DNA of 64,000 nt from Salipaludibacillus agaradhaerens (GTDB lineage: Bacteria; Bacillota; Bacilli; Bacillales; Salisediminibacteriaceae), in NCBI RefSeq assembly GCF_002019735.1, contig NZ_KV917378.1, forward strand, positions 2,258,869 to 2,322,868, written 5' to 3'. The notes below the pieces were generated by a model. The model saw only the letters and a list, made by a program, of their open reading frames with translations, was not told the origin of the DNA and did not search any database. The stretch's first letter is position 1, and each line of letters starts with the position of its first letter. A program made the position numbers and the translations under genes. Positions 17,525 to 26,578 of the stretch are shown piece by piece.

Positions 17525-18370
17525 TTATAAAGTTGCTTCAGTGTGTCTTGCTGCGTGACAATTGAGTGTGACACATACCGGTAGCATCGCTATATGCGTT
17601 GGAAAAGTCTCAATATGAACGGCAAGAGCTGTTACACGTCCACCAAAGCCTTGAGGACCAATTCCGAGACGATTAATACGCTCAAGAAGTTGTTGTTCCA
17701 TCTCGGCATACCCTTGTTCAGGATGTGATGACCCAGCGTGACGAGCCAATGCTTTTTTCGCTAATAGTGTACATTGATCCATCGTCCCACCGATGCCAAC
17801 GCCTACGATAATCGGTGGACAGGGATTTCCTCCCGCATTAGTGACTGAATCTACGATGAAATCCATCACGCCTTCGATACCTTCTGAAGGTTTACACATT
17901 TTCACTGCGCCCATATTTTCACTTCCGGCTCCTTTAGGGAGGATTTGAATGTGAAGTTGGTCACCTTCTACTACTTCCGTATGGATAACAGCTGGTGTGT
18001 TATCCCCTGTATTCACACGATTTAATAAAGGGTCTGCTACAACAGATTTTCTTAAGTACCCGTCTGTATAACCTTGTCGCACACCTTCGTTGATTGCTTC
18101 AGTCATACTACCGCCTACAATTTTGACTTGTTGGCCAAGTCGCACAAGTATGACTGTAATACCTGTATCCTGACACATCGGCACATTATCATGACGCGCT
18201 AATGACACATTTTTAATAATTTTGTCTAAGCTATATTTCCCAAAGTCAGATTCTTCTTTCTCCAACCCTTGCTTCAACAGTACTTCAACGTCTTCCGGCA
18301 AATCATAAGCTGCTTTGATACAAAGTTCTCTTACTTTATCTGTTATCGTTCTCGTCGATATTTCTCTCAT
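17525..18370 (-). CDS. Class I fumarase/tartrate dehydratase alpha subunit
   Basis: The 281-residue protein has the three cluster-binding cysteine regions of the family: VPMCQDTGITV, GGNPCPPIIVGVG with TMDQC, and VTLNCHAARH at the end. It carries the [4Fe-4S] cluster that activates substrate. Its length matches two-subunit fumarases of Bacteria and Archaea; E. coli-type fumarases have both parts fused. GGGGGTT stands upstream of the ATG. It lies 34 bases after the transporter gene in the same operon. These enzymes are oxygen-sensitive, which fits expression in low oxygen. Confidence 0.9.
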   Translation of the reverse strand: MREISTRTITDKVRELCIKAAYDLPEDVEVLLKQGLEKEESDFGKYSLDKIIKNVSLARHDNVPMCQDTGITVILVRLGQQVKIVGGSMTEAINEGVRQGYTDGYLRKSVVADPLLNRVNTGDNTPAVIHTEVVEGDQLHIQILPKGAGSENMGAVKMCKPSEGIEGVMDFIVDSVTNAGGNPCPPIIVGVGIGGTMDQCTLLAKKALARHAGSSHPEQGYAEMEQQLLERINRLGIGPQGFGGRVTALAVHIETFPTHIAMLPVCVTLNCHAARHTEATL

Positions 18371-18404
18371 GTCATAACCCCCGCTTTTTTAATTCATCTA
18401 TGGT

Positions 18405-19877
18405 TTACCAAAGACCTAACAGCTTCCACCATAGCCCACCGATACCAAGCCATACAATTATGTGAATGACGGATATAATAAGCCCTAGTGACCACCACTT
18501 GTTTTGACTCACGTAACCCGATCCGAAAAACACAGGAGCAGGACCACAGCTGTAATGTGTTAAACAACCAAACAAGTTACTAAAAAACGCAAGGATGAGT
18601 GCAGATACAAGTGGCGGAGCGCCTGCTGCTACTAAAACAGCAAGGAAAGCAGCGTACATAGCACTTACATGCGCCGTATTACTCGCAAAGAAATAATGTG
18701 AATAGAAGTAGACGACTGCAAGAATAATCAACGTCCATATCCAGTTAAAGCCACTTACCATATCACCCATGAGTGCACTGAACCAAGGAATCATTCCTAA
18801 TTCGTTTAAGAAGGACGCTAGCATGACAAGCACAGCAAACCACACGAGAGTATCCCAGGCGCCTTCTTCTTTTTTAATATCAGCCCACGTTAATACTTGG
18901 CTTATAAGAAGGACAGATAAACCGATAAAAGCAGTGGCCGTGGCACTGATCTCAAAGTTCGACCCGAATATCCACAAAACGAGAACTAAGAGGAAAACAC
19001 CGATCATTGCCCATTCTTCTCGTTTAAGGGAACCCATCTCTTTCAATTTATCAGCTGCCATTGTTGTTGCAGCTGGTGTTTCTTTTATTTCTGGAGGATA
19101 CAACTTATAGATGACAAATGGAATTAGAATTAAACTAATAAGTCCAGGAACAAGTGCCGCTAATGCCCACCCCGTCCAAGACAGTGTTTCCCCTGTAATA
19201 TCAAACGCAATTTGCATCGCTAAAGGGTTCGCAGCCATCGCAGTTAGGAACATTGCCGACGTGATCATATCCCCTTGAAATGTTACCTTTGTTAAGTAGC
19301 TTCCAATTTTTCTTTCAGTTCCGTCACCAACTTTTGAGCCATAGCTCTCTGAAAGTGAACGGACAATAGGAAACAAAATACCTCCTGAACGCGCCGTATT
19401 TGATGGCATCGCCGGTGATAAAATTAAATCACTTGCCACTATGGAATAAGAAAGTCCCAGTGTTTTTTTACCAAATCGCTTTACAAAAAGATACGCGACA
19501 CGTGAACCTAATCCCGTCTTGATGAAACCACGAGAAATAAAGAAGGCGATAACGATAAGCCAAATCGTGGAATTTTGAAAACCTGATAGAGCTTCATCTA
19601 TTGTCAGTGTCTGTGTCAGGACGGTGGCCGTTAACGCTAAAATAGCCACACTTCCCATTGGAAGAGGTTTAATGATAAGTCCAACTATCGTCGCCACAAA
19701 AATAGAAAAAAGATGCCATGCTTCTTGTTCTAGTCCTGCTGGTGCTGGGATAAACCAAAGAATGATGCCAATAGCTAATGTGATAAACAGAGGTTTCCAT
19801 TTCACATCTGTTGGACGCCTGTTGTCTGATTTAGCCGTCTGGCTGCTTTGTCTCTTCTGCTTTACTGCCTGTGCCAT
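18405..19877 (-). CDS. DASS family dicarboxylate:sodium/anion symporter
   Basis: The 490-residue protein is an SLC13/DASS carrier with some 11-13 membrane segments. The SNTARSGGILFPI region and a later FFASNTAHVSAMYAAF are the two SNT carboxylate/Na+-binding motifs typical of DASS. The nearest named relatives are the B. subtilis YflS malate carrier and plant 2-oxoglutarate/malate translocators; fumarate/succinate exchange is also possible. The ATG at 19877 has GGAGT 8 bases upstream; a GTG three codons earlier is too close. It is the first gene of the fumarase-fumarate reductase operon, so it probably supplies the substrate. Confidence 0.9.
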   Translation of the reverse strand: MAQAVKQKRQSSQTAKSDNRRPTDVKWKPLFITLAIGIILWFIPAPAGLEQEAWHLFSIFVATIVGLIIKPLPMGSVAILALTATVLTQTLTIDEALSGFQNSTIWLIVIAFFISRGFIKTGLGSRVAYLFVKRFGKKTLGLSYSIVASDLILSPAMPSNTARSGGILFPIVRSLSESYGSKVGDGTERKIGSYLTKVTFQGDMITSAMFLTAMAANPLAMQIAFDITGETLSWTGWALAALVPGLISLILIPFVIYKLYPPEIKETPAATTMAADKLKEMGSLKREEWAMIGVFLLVLVLWIFGSNFEISATATAFIGLSVLLISQVLTWADIKKEEGAWDTLVWFAVLVMLASFLNELGMIPWFSALMGDMVSGFNWIWTLIILAVVYFYSHYFFASNTAHVSAMYAAFLAVLVAAGAPPLVSALILAFFSNLFGCLTHYSCGPAPVFFGSGYVSQNKWWSLGLIISVIHIIVWLGIGGLWWKLLGLW

Positions 19878-19915
19878 ACTATTCACTCCTTTTTTTAGAC
19901 GAAGATCAAAAAGTT

Positions 19916-19931
19916 TGTGAAAAAAATCACA
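19916..19931. promoter_or_regulatory. Crp/Fnr-type operator upstream of the transporter gene
   Basis: TGTGA (19916-19920), six A residues, then TCACA (19927-19931) form a perfect Crp/Fnr-family palindrome. It is only about 40 bases upstream of the start codon. That position fits repression or an unusual promoter better than classic activation at -41.5. Confidence 0.55.
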
Positions 19932-19952
19932 TAATGTCTTAAAAAAAAGCCA

Positions 19953-19988
19953 CTTTCATCTTCGCCAGACTCCTTAATCTTTCATCTT
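19953..19988. promoter_or_regulatory. Direct repeats, possible response-regulator sites
   Basis: CTTTCATCTT occurs at 19953-19962 and again at 19979-19988. Direct repeats upstream of the transporter could bind the DctR/MalR-type regulator encoded at 22447-23154; this is inference. Confidence 0.35.
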
Positions 19989-20137
19989 AATCGTATTAGA
20001 AAACCTGCGGCACAGATAGAAAATGAAAGTAGTTAAAGTGTTTTGAAAGTAAAAAAAGTAACGGCAGTAAAACCACATTTTGTCCAATTTAATAGCTATG
20101 TATTACACAGTCTCATACTCTCTTTCTAAATTGTCTC

Positions 20138-21106
20138 TTATCTCCCAAGCTTATGGGAAACAACAATCGATTCTGCTAATTGAAAAATCTTATGATGGAG
20201 ATCTTCAGGTTCAATAATGATAAGCTGGTCTGCAAATCCGAGAAGATATCTTTTGGCGTCCTCTTCTGTATGAAATGATAATTTAACAGGTATGAAAGAG
20301 TCATGATCTTGAGCTCTAACTTCTACTACCCGTACAAAATGATTAGTAAAAGATAATGTTAGCAGCAATGATTTAGGCACCTTCACCCAAACATCATAAA
20401 TAGGTAATTCTTCTATAAATGCTTTTTTGGAAGCTTCCCAATAACGAGCAATGTTAAAGTGCTTCGGTCTACAAAATGTCTCGTCAATAGTGACTGCAGT
20501 ATGAATTCGTGACGCCCTGTAATTTCTAATTTCTCCATTTTCTTTAGCTGCAATGAAATACCAGTTGACCCCTTTAGCCACTAACCCAAGGGGTTCAACA
20601 ATACGCTCACTTATTTGACCATCTGCTCGCTCGTAAACAATTTTTAATTTATGATCTTGCCATATAGCATCTTTCAAAACATCGAAAGTGTCTATTTTTT
20701 CTTTCCTACTTCGCCATGAACTGGTGTCAATATAAATCCGGTTCCAAACCTCTTTTGCTTTTTCACGATATATAGCAGGAATTGAGGAGATAACTTTATT
20801 TCTAGCTTCCTCTGATGGACGGGTCAATCCTAAATCGTCGAGTAATTGGTCCGACGGTGAAACAAACAACGCTTGTATTTCTGATTCTTTTAATCCCGTT
20901 AAATTAGTTTGAAAATTTTCGAGTAATGACCATCCCCCGTTTTTTCCACGTTCAGCAAAAACAGGGATACCGGCTCCGCTTAAAGCGTCCATATCCCGAT
21001 AAATTGTGCGTTCAGATACTTCTAATTTTTCCGCCAATTCATTTGCAGTCATTCTCCCTTGAGCTTGCAGCATCAACAGAATCGTGAGCAATCGATCTCC
21101 CCTCAT
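20138..21106 (-). CDS. WYL-domain transcriptional regulator (YafY type)
   Basis: The 322-residue protein has an N-terminal DeoR-like winged helix (RLLTILLMLQAQGRMTANEL, VSERTIYRDMDAL), a WYL domain near residues 140-210 (KLKIVYERADG, VAKGVNWYFIAAKE, YRASRI) and a C-terminal WCX extension. WYL regulators sense ligands or nucleic acids; the ligand here is unknown. It is divergent from the SDR gene, with a dyad between them, so it probably controls that gene and itself. Confidence 0.9.
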   Translation of the reverse strand: MRGDRLLTILLMLQAQGRMTANELAEKLEVSERTIYRDMDALSGAGIPVFAERGKNGGWSLLENFQTNLTGLKESEIQALFVSPSDQLLDDLGLTRPSEEARNKVISSIPAIYREKAKEVWNRIYIDTSSWRSRKEKIDTFDVLKDAIWQDHKLKIVYERADGQISERIVEPLGLVAKGVNWYFIAAKENGEIRNYRASRIHTAVTIDETFCRPKHFNIARYWEASKKAFIEELPIYDVWVKVPKSLLLTLSFTNHFVRVVEVRAQDHDSFIPVKLSFHTEEDAKRYLLGFADQLIIIEPEDLHHKIFQLAESIVVSHKLGR

Positions 21107-21157
21107 TCATCATCACCTTTTCACTCATCATTTATAGCTATAGTCATTTAATTAAAT

Positions 21158-21180
21158 ATGACACTTGTTGTCAAGTATAA
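21158..21180. promoter_or_regulatory. Dyad between the divergent WYL regulator and SDR genes
   Basis: TGACA and TGTCA flank a short centre (21159-21173), overlapped by ACTTG/CAAGT arms, just upstream of TATAAT at 21186-21191 on the plus strand. It is a candidate operator for the WYL regulator. Confidence 0.35.
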
Positions 21181-21223
21181 GCTTTTATAATAAAGCTATC
21201 ATATAACGAAAGGAATGGGATCT

Positions 21224-22057
21224 ATGAAGTCACTAAAAGGGAAAGTTGCTCTCGTAACAGGAGGGAGCAGAGGAGCTGGTAGAGGTATAGCTATAGAGCT
21301 AGGGAAAGCTGGTGCGACGGTGTATATCACAGGTCGCAGTGTAAAAGGAGCTTCTACTAATCAGTGGCCTGGTACAATCGACGATACTGTCTCACAAATT
21401 GAAGCTCACGGTGGAAAAGGGATAGCAATCCAATGTGACCATACTCACGATTCAGAAACGGAAGCCGTTATTAATAAAATTCGTACAGAAGAGGGACAAT
21501 TGGATGTGTTAGTTAATAATGTATGGGGAGCACATGACCTAAGTATTGATGCCAAACCTTTTTGGGACTTATCATTACAGAATTGGGACACGATGTTTAC
21601 TGCAGGTGTTCGCGCCCAGTTAGCTACGAACTACTTTGCAATGCCACTCCTTCGTGAAAATAACCAAGCACTTATTATTCACACGACCTTCTGGGATGAC
21701 GACAAGTACATCGGTCATTTTTATTACGATTTAGCCAAGCATTCACTCATTCGTATGGCTCATGGCCTTTCAATCGAGTTAAAAACGGACAATATTGCTG
21801 TTCTCGCCATTTCACCAGGATTTATGAGAACAGAACTTGTGTTGAAATACCATGAATTAGATGAGAAGCATTGGCAAGAGGCAGAAGAATTAACGGGAAG
21901 TGAAACGCCTCATTATGTCGGGCGTGGAATATTAGCTTTAGCTAGTGATCCCAATGTTATGGAGAAAAGCGGGAAGGTGTTTAAAGTAGGAGACTTAGCC
22001 AAAGAATATCAGTTTAGTGATATAGACGGACGTTATATTCCCCCTTTCACACTATAA
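21224..22057 (+). CDS. Short-chain dehydrogenase/reductase
   Basis: The 277-residue protein is a classical SDR: VALVTGGSRGAGRGIA binds NAD(P), VLVNNVWG follows, and FYYDLAKHSLIRM holds the YxxxK catalytic pair; ISPGFMRTE is the usual PG motif. The catalytic serine position appears to be Thr (IIHTTFWDD), a variation worth noting. Substrate unknown. I chose the ATG at 21224 because AAAGGAATGGG precedes it at good spacing; the ATG at 21215 sits inside that ribosome site. It probably responds to the divergent WYL regulator. Confidence 0.88.
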   Translation: MKSLKGKVALVTGGSRGAGRGIAIELGKAGATVYITGRSVKGASTNQWPGTIDDTVSQIEAHGGKGIAIQCDHTHDSETEAVINKIRTEEGQLDVLVNNVWGAHDLSIDAKPFWDLSLQNWDTMFTAGVRAQLATNYFAMPLLRENNQALIIHTTFWDDDKYIGHFYYDLAKHSLIRMAHGLSIELKTDNIAVLAISPGFMRTELVLKYHELDEKHWQEAEELTGSETPHYVGRGILALASDPNVMEKSGKVFKVGDLAKEYQFSDIDGRYIPPFTL

Positions 22058-22209
22058 AACAAACCATCAATCAGGGGGAGTTTTCGTTCTTCCCACTGAT
22101 TGACCCGTTTAGTGAATCAGGACATTAGCGTCCGTTAGCTCCCACCTATATAGAGTAACCTCTCCTCACTATTTTGACATGGACGTTTACGGACGCTTAT
22201 CTATGATAA
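22057..22209 (+). repeat. Single copy of the ~152-bp structured repeat
   Basis: It starts at the SDR stop with AAAACAAACCATCAATCAGG and ends GGACGCTTATCTATGATA. Hairpin 2 has AGCGTCCGT paired with ACGGACGCT, a fully complementary version of a stem that is imperfect in the tandem units. The rest of the gap to 22446 holds only the terminator below. Confidence 0.85.
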
Positions 22210-22360
22210 ATATTAATATGAAAACTCACAACGCAAATGATTTGTATAAAATAATCATCCTCTTTAAAAAATGACCATTGTCTTTATCTCTCAGGACACA
22301 CGAACGTTGGACATTAAAAGGCCATGTTCACTAGCCTCATTGTCTCTCTGAAATTTTACA

Positions 22361-22396
22361 AAAAAGAACAACCGCAGTATACAAACAGCGGCTGTC
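22361..22396 (-). terminator. Rho-independent terminator, minus strand (response regulator)
   Basis: On the minus strand ACAGCCGC pairs with GCGGTTGT (one G-T pair) and is followed by TCTTTTTT. Confidence 0.7.
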
Positions 22397-22446
22397 CACA
22401 TAAAAAAGTATTTTCTCCCGCCCGCCTAATTCTACAGGCACTACTC

Positions 22447-23154
22447 TCATTTTTCACAAATAGCAAAATCTAGCGAGGTAACATGATAAATAACAGAAGG
22501 CCTTCCAACTGTGTGATAATTCATCGTTTCTTCAACCATGCCTAATTCAAGTAAATAAGCTAAATATTTTCTCACTGACACTCGGGAAATCCCTGTTTCT
22601 TCTGCCAGCATATCTGTCGTAAACGATGCCCTTTCGGAAGCTTCAATGGTCTTTATGACTTTTTTTAAAGTTGGCTTTGTCAGTCCTTTAGGTAATTCTA
22701 TCGTTTCTCCACTTCCATGGTGATCCTTTCGAAAGAGATTGTCATCCAAATCTTTTTGATGAAAATCATGTTGCTGATTCATGAAGCTATTCTCTTCTCG
22801 ATAAGAGGCTAACGCTTTTTGAAATCGTTCAAATTCAAACGGCTTTATCAAGTAATCAACCGCTCCGAGCCTAAGCCCCTTTTTGATGCTTTCTTTATCC
22901 CGAGCTGCAGAAATAACCATCACATCAACGTTCTTATTAGCCATTCTAATTTTGGAAAGAAGCTCCCAACCGTTTTTACCAGGCATATAAATATCGAGTA
23001 AAATGAGATCAATGTCATGGGCATCGATAAATGGAAGAGCGTCTTCTACCGTCTTAAAACTATTGATGAGCTGATACCCGTCAATCTTCTCTAAGTAACG
23101 CTTATTAAACTCCGCTACCATTGGATCGTCTTCTACAATGATGACTTTAATCAT
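22447..23154 (-). CDS. Response regulator, CitB/DctR/MalR type
   Basis: The 235-residue protein has a receiver domain (VIIVEDDPMVAEFNKRYLEK, LILLDIYMPGKNG with the phosphoacceptor Asp, VISAARD, DYLIKPFEFERF) and a C-terminal winged helix (TDMLAEETGISRVSVRKYLAYL) typical of the CitB/DcuR/MalR group. These regulators activate dicarboxylate transport genes. The start overlaps the stop of the kinase gene (ATGA), so the pair is co-translated. Given its location, the C4-dicarboxylate operon at 13.4-19.9 kb is the likely target. Confidence 0.92.
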   Translation of the reverse strand: MIKVIIVEDDPMVAEFNKRYLEKIDGYQLINSFKTVEDALPFIDAHDIDLILLDIYMPGKNGWELLSKIRMANKNVDVMVISAARDKESIKKGLRLGAVDYLIKPFEFERFQKALASYREENSFMNQQHDFHQKDLDDNLFRKDHHGSGETIELPKGLTKPTLKKVIKTIEASERASFTTDMLAEETGISRVSVRKYLAYLLELGMVEETMNYHTVGRPSVIYHVTSLDFAICEK

Positions 23155-24758
23155 TCTGTCTCACCCCGTGGTTGATAAGGTACTTTCACATAGACTGATG
23201 TGCCATTTCCCCATTCAGAATGCAGCTTCAATTTACCATCGAGCTCTTTCACTGTTCGCTCTACTAAATACAAACCCATGCCTCGTTGCTTACCTTTTGT
23301 CGAGAATCCCTTTTCTGTTGCCCTGATGAGCTGCTCCTTTGTCATCCCTGTGCCATAATCAGTGACGATCATTTCGAGTACACCGTCTTCATAATAGATC
23401 TCTAGTTCTATCGGTTTTTTCTTAGTATTTGTGGCGTGAATGGCATTATCTAATAAGTTCCCGAGGATGCTGACGAGTTGATGTGTTGTATCAACCTTGT
23501 TTGAAACTGGTAAGTGACTCGTATCAGCTAATTCCAGCTTGATGCCGTTTTCTCTCGCGTAACTCATTTTCCCGAAAATAATCCCTGCTAATACAGGATC
23601 TTTAATCATTGTAGACACGTTTCCTACTTCTGATTGACTCTGTCTTGTTGTTTCTTTAACGAACTGACGCAGCTCTTCATACCTTCCCAATGACACCATC
23701 CCAAGAATCACATGAAGCTTATTCATAAATTCATGGGTTTGAGCACGTAGAGCCTCTGCGTATGTTCGTACACCAGTTAGCTCCTCTGCCATCTTCTTCA
23801 CTTCTGTTTTATCACGGAAGGTAGCGACCGCTCCCACCATGTCACCTTCTACTATAATAGGAACTCGATTGACAACGAGAATCAGGCCGTTTAGTTCAAA
23901 CTCTTGGTCCAGCTCCCTTTTTCCTGATCTTACTACTTCATGAAGGCGAGTATCTGGTAAATAGTTCTGAATAAGTTGGCCAACTGGGTCATCCGCATAG
24001 CCTGCTTTTTTGAAAAGTCGAATGGCTTCATAATTAACTAATGAGATTGTCTCGTTTTTATCAATAGCAATGATGCCTTCTTTCGTACTTTGCAAAATGG
24101 CGTTACGTTCTTCGAATATTTTGGCAATATGGGCCGGTTCAAGGCCAAACATAATTTTTTTAACTTTTCGACCCATTAGATAGGCACCTATTATCCCTGC
24201 AATGATACCTATAACCATGCCGAACAAAATAATAAAGTGACTGCCCCACACTTCTTTTTTCACATCATCGAGCAAAATACCGACGACTACCGCCCCTATC
24301 TGCTCTCCCTGATCATTTATAACAGGGGTAAACGACCGTAACGAGTAGCCCATCGTTCCTTCAGCGGTGGAAATATGTTCAACCCCTTCAAAAACCGGGC
24401 CCTCGTCCCCTCCTACAAACGTTTGACCGATCATCTCTTCAACAGGGTGTGACTGCCGAACACTGTCCATATCTAAGACAACAACAAACGCCACCCCCGT
24501 AATATCTCTTATGCGCTCTGCAAAGGGCTGAATCTCACCGTTAGGATTACCAGCCTCTAATTGTGACACCGTTAATTCTGATAAAGCTACCATTTGTGAC
24601 ACGTTTCTAGCCCGTTCTTCAATGCCACTGATCGTCCTTTGTTCGATGAACTGGCTAATTAAAAAACCAGTTATTAATAACGAAACGATGATCACACCGC
24701 ACACAAGGATTGTAATTCTCGTAATAAGATTGAGATCATCTATCCGCTTGATCGTCAT
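23151..24758 (-). CDS. Sensor histidine kinase, DcuS/CitA/MalK type
   Basis: The 535-residue kinase has a membrane segment at about 14-33, an extracytoplasmic PAS-like (PDC) domain to about 170 with DITGVAFVVVLDMDSVRQSHP, a second membrane segment at about 175-195, a cytoplasmic PAS domain (STKEGIIAIDKNETI) and a kinase domain. The phosphorylated His is in RAQTHEFMNKLHV; ATP-binding motifs are GNLLDNAIHA and KGKQRGMGLYLV. DcuS/MalK/DctS kinases bind C4-dicarboxylates or citrate outside the cell. It is probably the sensor for the nearby dicarboxylate module. Ligand choice is inferred from context. Confidence 0.92.
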   Translation of the reverse strand: MTIKRIDDLNLITRITILVCGVIIVSLLITGFLISQFIEQRTISGIEERARNVSQMVALSELTVSQLEAGNPNGEIQPFAERIRDITGVAFVVVLDMDSVRQSHPVEEMIGQTFVGGDEGPVFEGVEHISTAEGTMGYSLRSFTPVINDQGEQIGAVVVGILLDDVKKEVWGSHFIILFGMVIGIIAGIIGAYLMGRKVKKIMFGLEPAHIAKIFEERNAILQSTKEGIIAIDKNETISLVNYEAIRLFKKAGYADDPVGQLIQNYLPDTRLHEVVRSGKRELDQEFELNGLILVVNRVPIIVEGDMVGAVATFRDKTEVKKMAEELTGVRTYAEALRAQTHEFMNKLHVILGMVSLGRYEELRQFVKETTRQSQSEVGNVSTMIKDPVLAGIIFGKMSYARENGIKLELADTSHLPVSNKVDTTHQLVSILGNLLDNAIHATNTKKKPIELEIYYEDGVLEMIVTDYGTGMTKEQLIRATEKGFSTKGKQRGMGLYLVERTVKELDGKLKLHSEWGNGTSVYVKVPYQPRGETE

Positions 24759-25041
24759 GACATGCCCCTCATCCTTTTTGTCATTATGAAACTAATTATA
24801 TTGTAAATGAACTTGCTCTTAAAAAGGGGGAAGGGTTCTAACAATTCTATGTCTCTTTTAAAAAGGAAGAAAACGCTCCTTCAATCAACGGTAGATTTAC
24901 GGAAGGTTAACGAACTATCTCCTTTGCTACAGCTAGCTTACTTAACAAATCTAGCAATACGATCACAGCACCTCAATCGACATGTTCATGCTTTCCAGTG
25001 ATAAAAATTTATATGTGATAGTATAGCAAACCAATGTTAAG

Positions 25042-25779
25042 TTAATTCTTTCTCATGACAGCAATAAGCGCTGGTGAGTCATGCGTCAACCCCTCACCAT
25101 CAAACGTCCCATAAAATTCAGCCTGTTGAAAGAGTGATTGACGAATAATCGACATAAACTCATCTTTCAGGAGTGGCATTAACCTCGTTTCTTGTTCATA
25201 AATAGCTGCTTCATCATCGGCATTTCCCACTGTTAACTTCATCTGAAAAGAGATATCTTCTTTATTAAATGTATAAAACCTTTCAAACAAAAGACCTTTA
25301 GCCTCATTTTTAATAACAGGTAGTTTCGTAATCTGATGTTTAAATATCCGATCATAATTCACGATTTGCACGATGAACGAGCCGCCTCTTTTCAATAAGT
25401 GGTACACAGAATTTAGGCATTTCCTCATCGCCTCAGTGTGAGGGAGATGAACAAATGAATTGCCTATACAATAAATACCATCTTGATTTGACAATAAGGT
25501 GTGATCAAGCTGGCACATATCTGATTCAAAAGCTTTTAATGTAACATTATGTAGGGTTGCTTTTTCTTGCATTTTCTCAACCATTAACGGACTTAAGTCT
25601 ACAGCTGTAACTTCATATCCTTTCTTTGCTAAAGCCACGGCTTCTGCCCCAGTGCCTGCTGCTAAGTCTAGTAGCTTGCCACCTTTTGATGAGATAACGT
25701 CTTCAATAAATGTGATCGCTTTCTCTTTTGTTTGAAAAATATCATCGTAGTATTTACTTAATCGTTCATAAAAATCCAT
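25042..25779 (-). CDS. Class I SAM-dependent methyltransferase
   Basis: The 245-residue protein has SAM motif I LLDLAAGTGAEAVALAKKG, motif II VTAVDLSPLMVEKM and a later DGIYCIGNSFVHLP. The substrate is unknown. Two adjacent ATG codons follow GGAGG; the second (25779) has the better 7-base spacing. It is the same strand as the TetR gene upstream with a 120-base gap, so both may be under TetR control. Confidence 0.85.
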   Translation of the reverse strand: MDFYERLSKYYDDIFQTKEKAITFIEDVISSKGGKLLDLAAGTGAEAVALAKKGYEVTAVDLSPLMVEKMQEKATLHNVTLKAFESDMCQLDHTLLSNQDGIYCIGNSFVHLPHTEAMRKCLNSVYHLLKRGGSFIVQIVNYDRIFKHQITKLPVIKNEAKGLLFERFYTFNKEDISFQMKLTVGNADDEAAIYEQETRLMPLLKDEFMSIIRQSLFQQAEFYGTFDGEGLTHDSPALIAVMRKN

Positions 25780-25902
25780 CATCGTTCCTCCAACTTATTA
25801 ATGAGTCATTAATAATCTTTTCGTTTTATCATATCAGATTGGTTGGCTAAACGTCATTCAGTCAAATCGTAAGTTTATAGAAGATAAGACCCATATTCTT
25901 AT

Positions 25903-26517
25903 CTATCCTTTGGAACCTTTAAAAATACGATAAGCTAACGATTGGATGAGAAAATCAATGCTGGCATCAAATACGTCATAACCAATTTCTCTTTTATGTG
26001 TTGAAGCAAGTAGAAGCGCTCTTATAGCCCCGCTTATTATAGTTGAATCTAAATTTCCGTCCAGGACACCTTGGTCCTTCCATAAATGAAACAACTGATT
26101 AAAGCTAAGAATATCTTTCTCTTCATGTCTTTCAACCACATCTGCCGGGAGCTTCCTCACAAGTGCTTGATACTCATCACTTACCATTACACGGCGAAGC
26201 AATGGTCGTTCTTCAATCATTCGCAACGCTTTCTGTAACAACTTACTGAACCCCTCTGCATCCATCTTTTCTAAAGCTCCCATATAATAAATCGTCTGAT
26301 TAATGGATGCCTCATCCTGTTCAAGAAGTCTAAAATATAAAAGCTCTTTTGATTCATAAAACTTATAAAAAGAACCTTGTGCAATGCCAGCTATCTCTGT
26401 TAAATCCTTAATACTTGTCTTCCTTAACCCCATTGTTCCAAACTTCTCTCGCCCTGCTTGCATCAAATCATAACGAATGCGTTTTTCTTCATCATCAGTA
26501 AATCCACGTGGCGCCAT
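25903..26517 (-). CDS. TetR/AcrR family transcriptional regulator
   Basis: The 204-residue protein has a TetR N-terminal domain: MQAGREKFGTMGLRKTSIKD, then EIAGIAQGSFYKFYESKELLY as the recognition helix region. The C-terminal ligand domain does not point to a known inducer. GAGGAGGGTG precedes the ATG. An AT-rich inverted repeat upstream is a candidate operator for autoregulation. Confidence 0.9.
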   Translation of the reverse strand: MAPRGFTDDEEKRIRYDLMQAGREKFGTMGLRKTSIKDLTEIAGIAQGSFYKFYESKELLYFRLLEQDEASINQTIYYMGALEKMDAEGFSKLLQKALRMIEERPLLRRVMVSDEYQALVRKLPADVVERHEEKDILSFNQLFHLWKDQGVLDGNLDSTIISGAIRALLLASTHKREIGYDVFDASIDFLIQSLAYRIFKGSKG

Positions 26518-26541
26518 AACACCCTCCTCTTTTGGCTACAT

Positions 26542-26578
26542 ATATGAATATTTCTTTTTTTTATTCACACATTCATAT
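26542..26578. promoter_or_regulatory. Inverted repeats upstream of the TetR gene
   Basis: ATATGAAT/ATTCATAT (26542-26549 and 26571-26578), with an inner TGAATA/TATTCA pair, fit a TetR-type operator 25-60 bases upstream of the gene. Confidence 0.4.

Larger units (their letters stand above)
19878..20137. other. Control region of the C4-dicarboxylate operon
   Basis: These 260 bases contain a perfect TGTGA-N6-TCACA palindrome close to the transporter start, a pair of CTTTCATCTT direct repeats 26 bases apart, and further GAAAGTA-type motifs at 20024-20050. I could not fix a clear sigma-A promoter. Confidence 0.6.

Noticed and set aside
24868-24912. Relict of the structured repeat upstream of the sensor kinase
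   Set aside because: CTTCAATCA and TTTACGGAAGGTTAACGAAC are suggestive, but too little is left to be sure.
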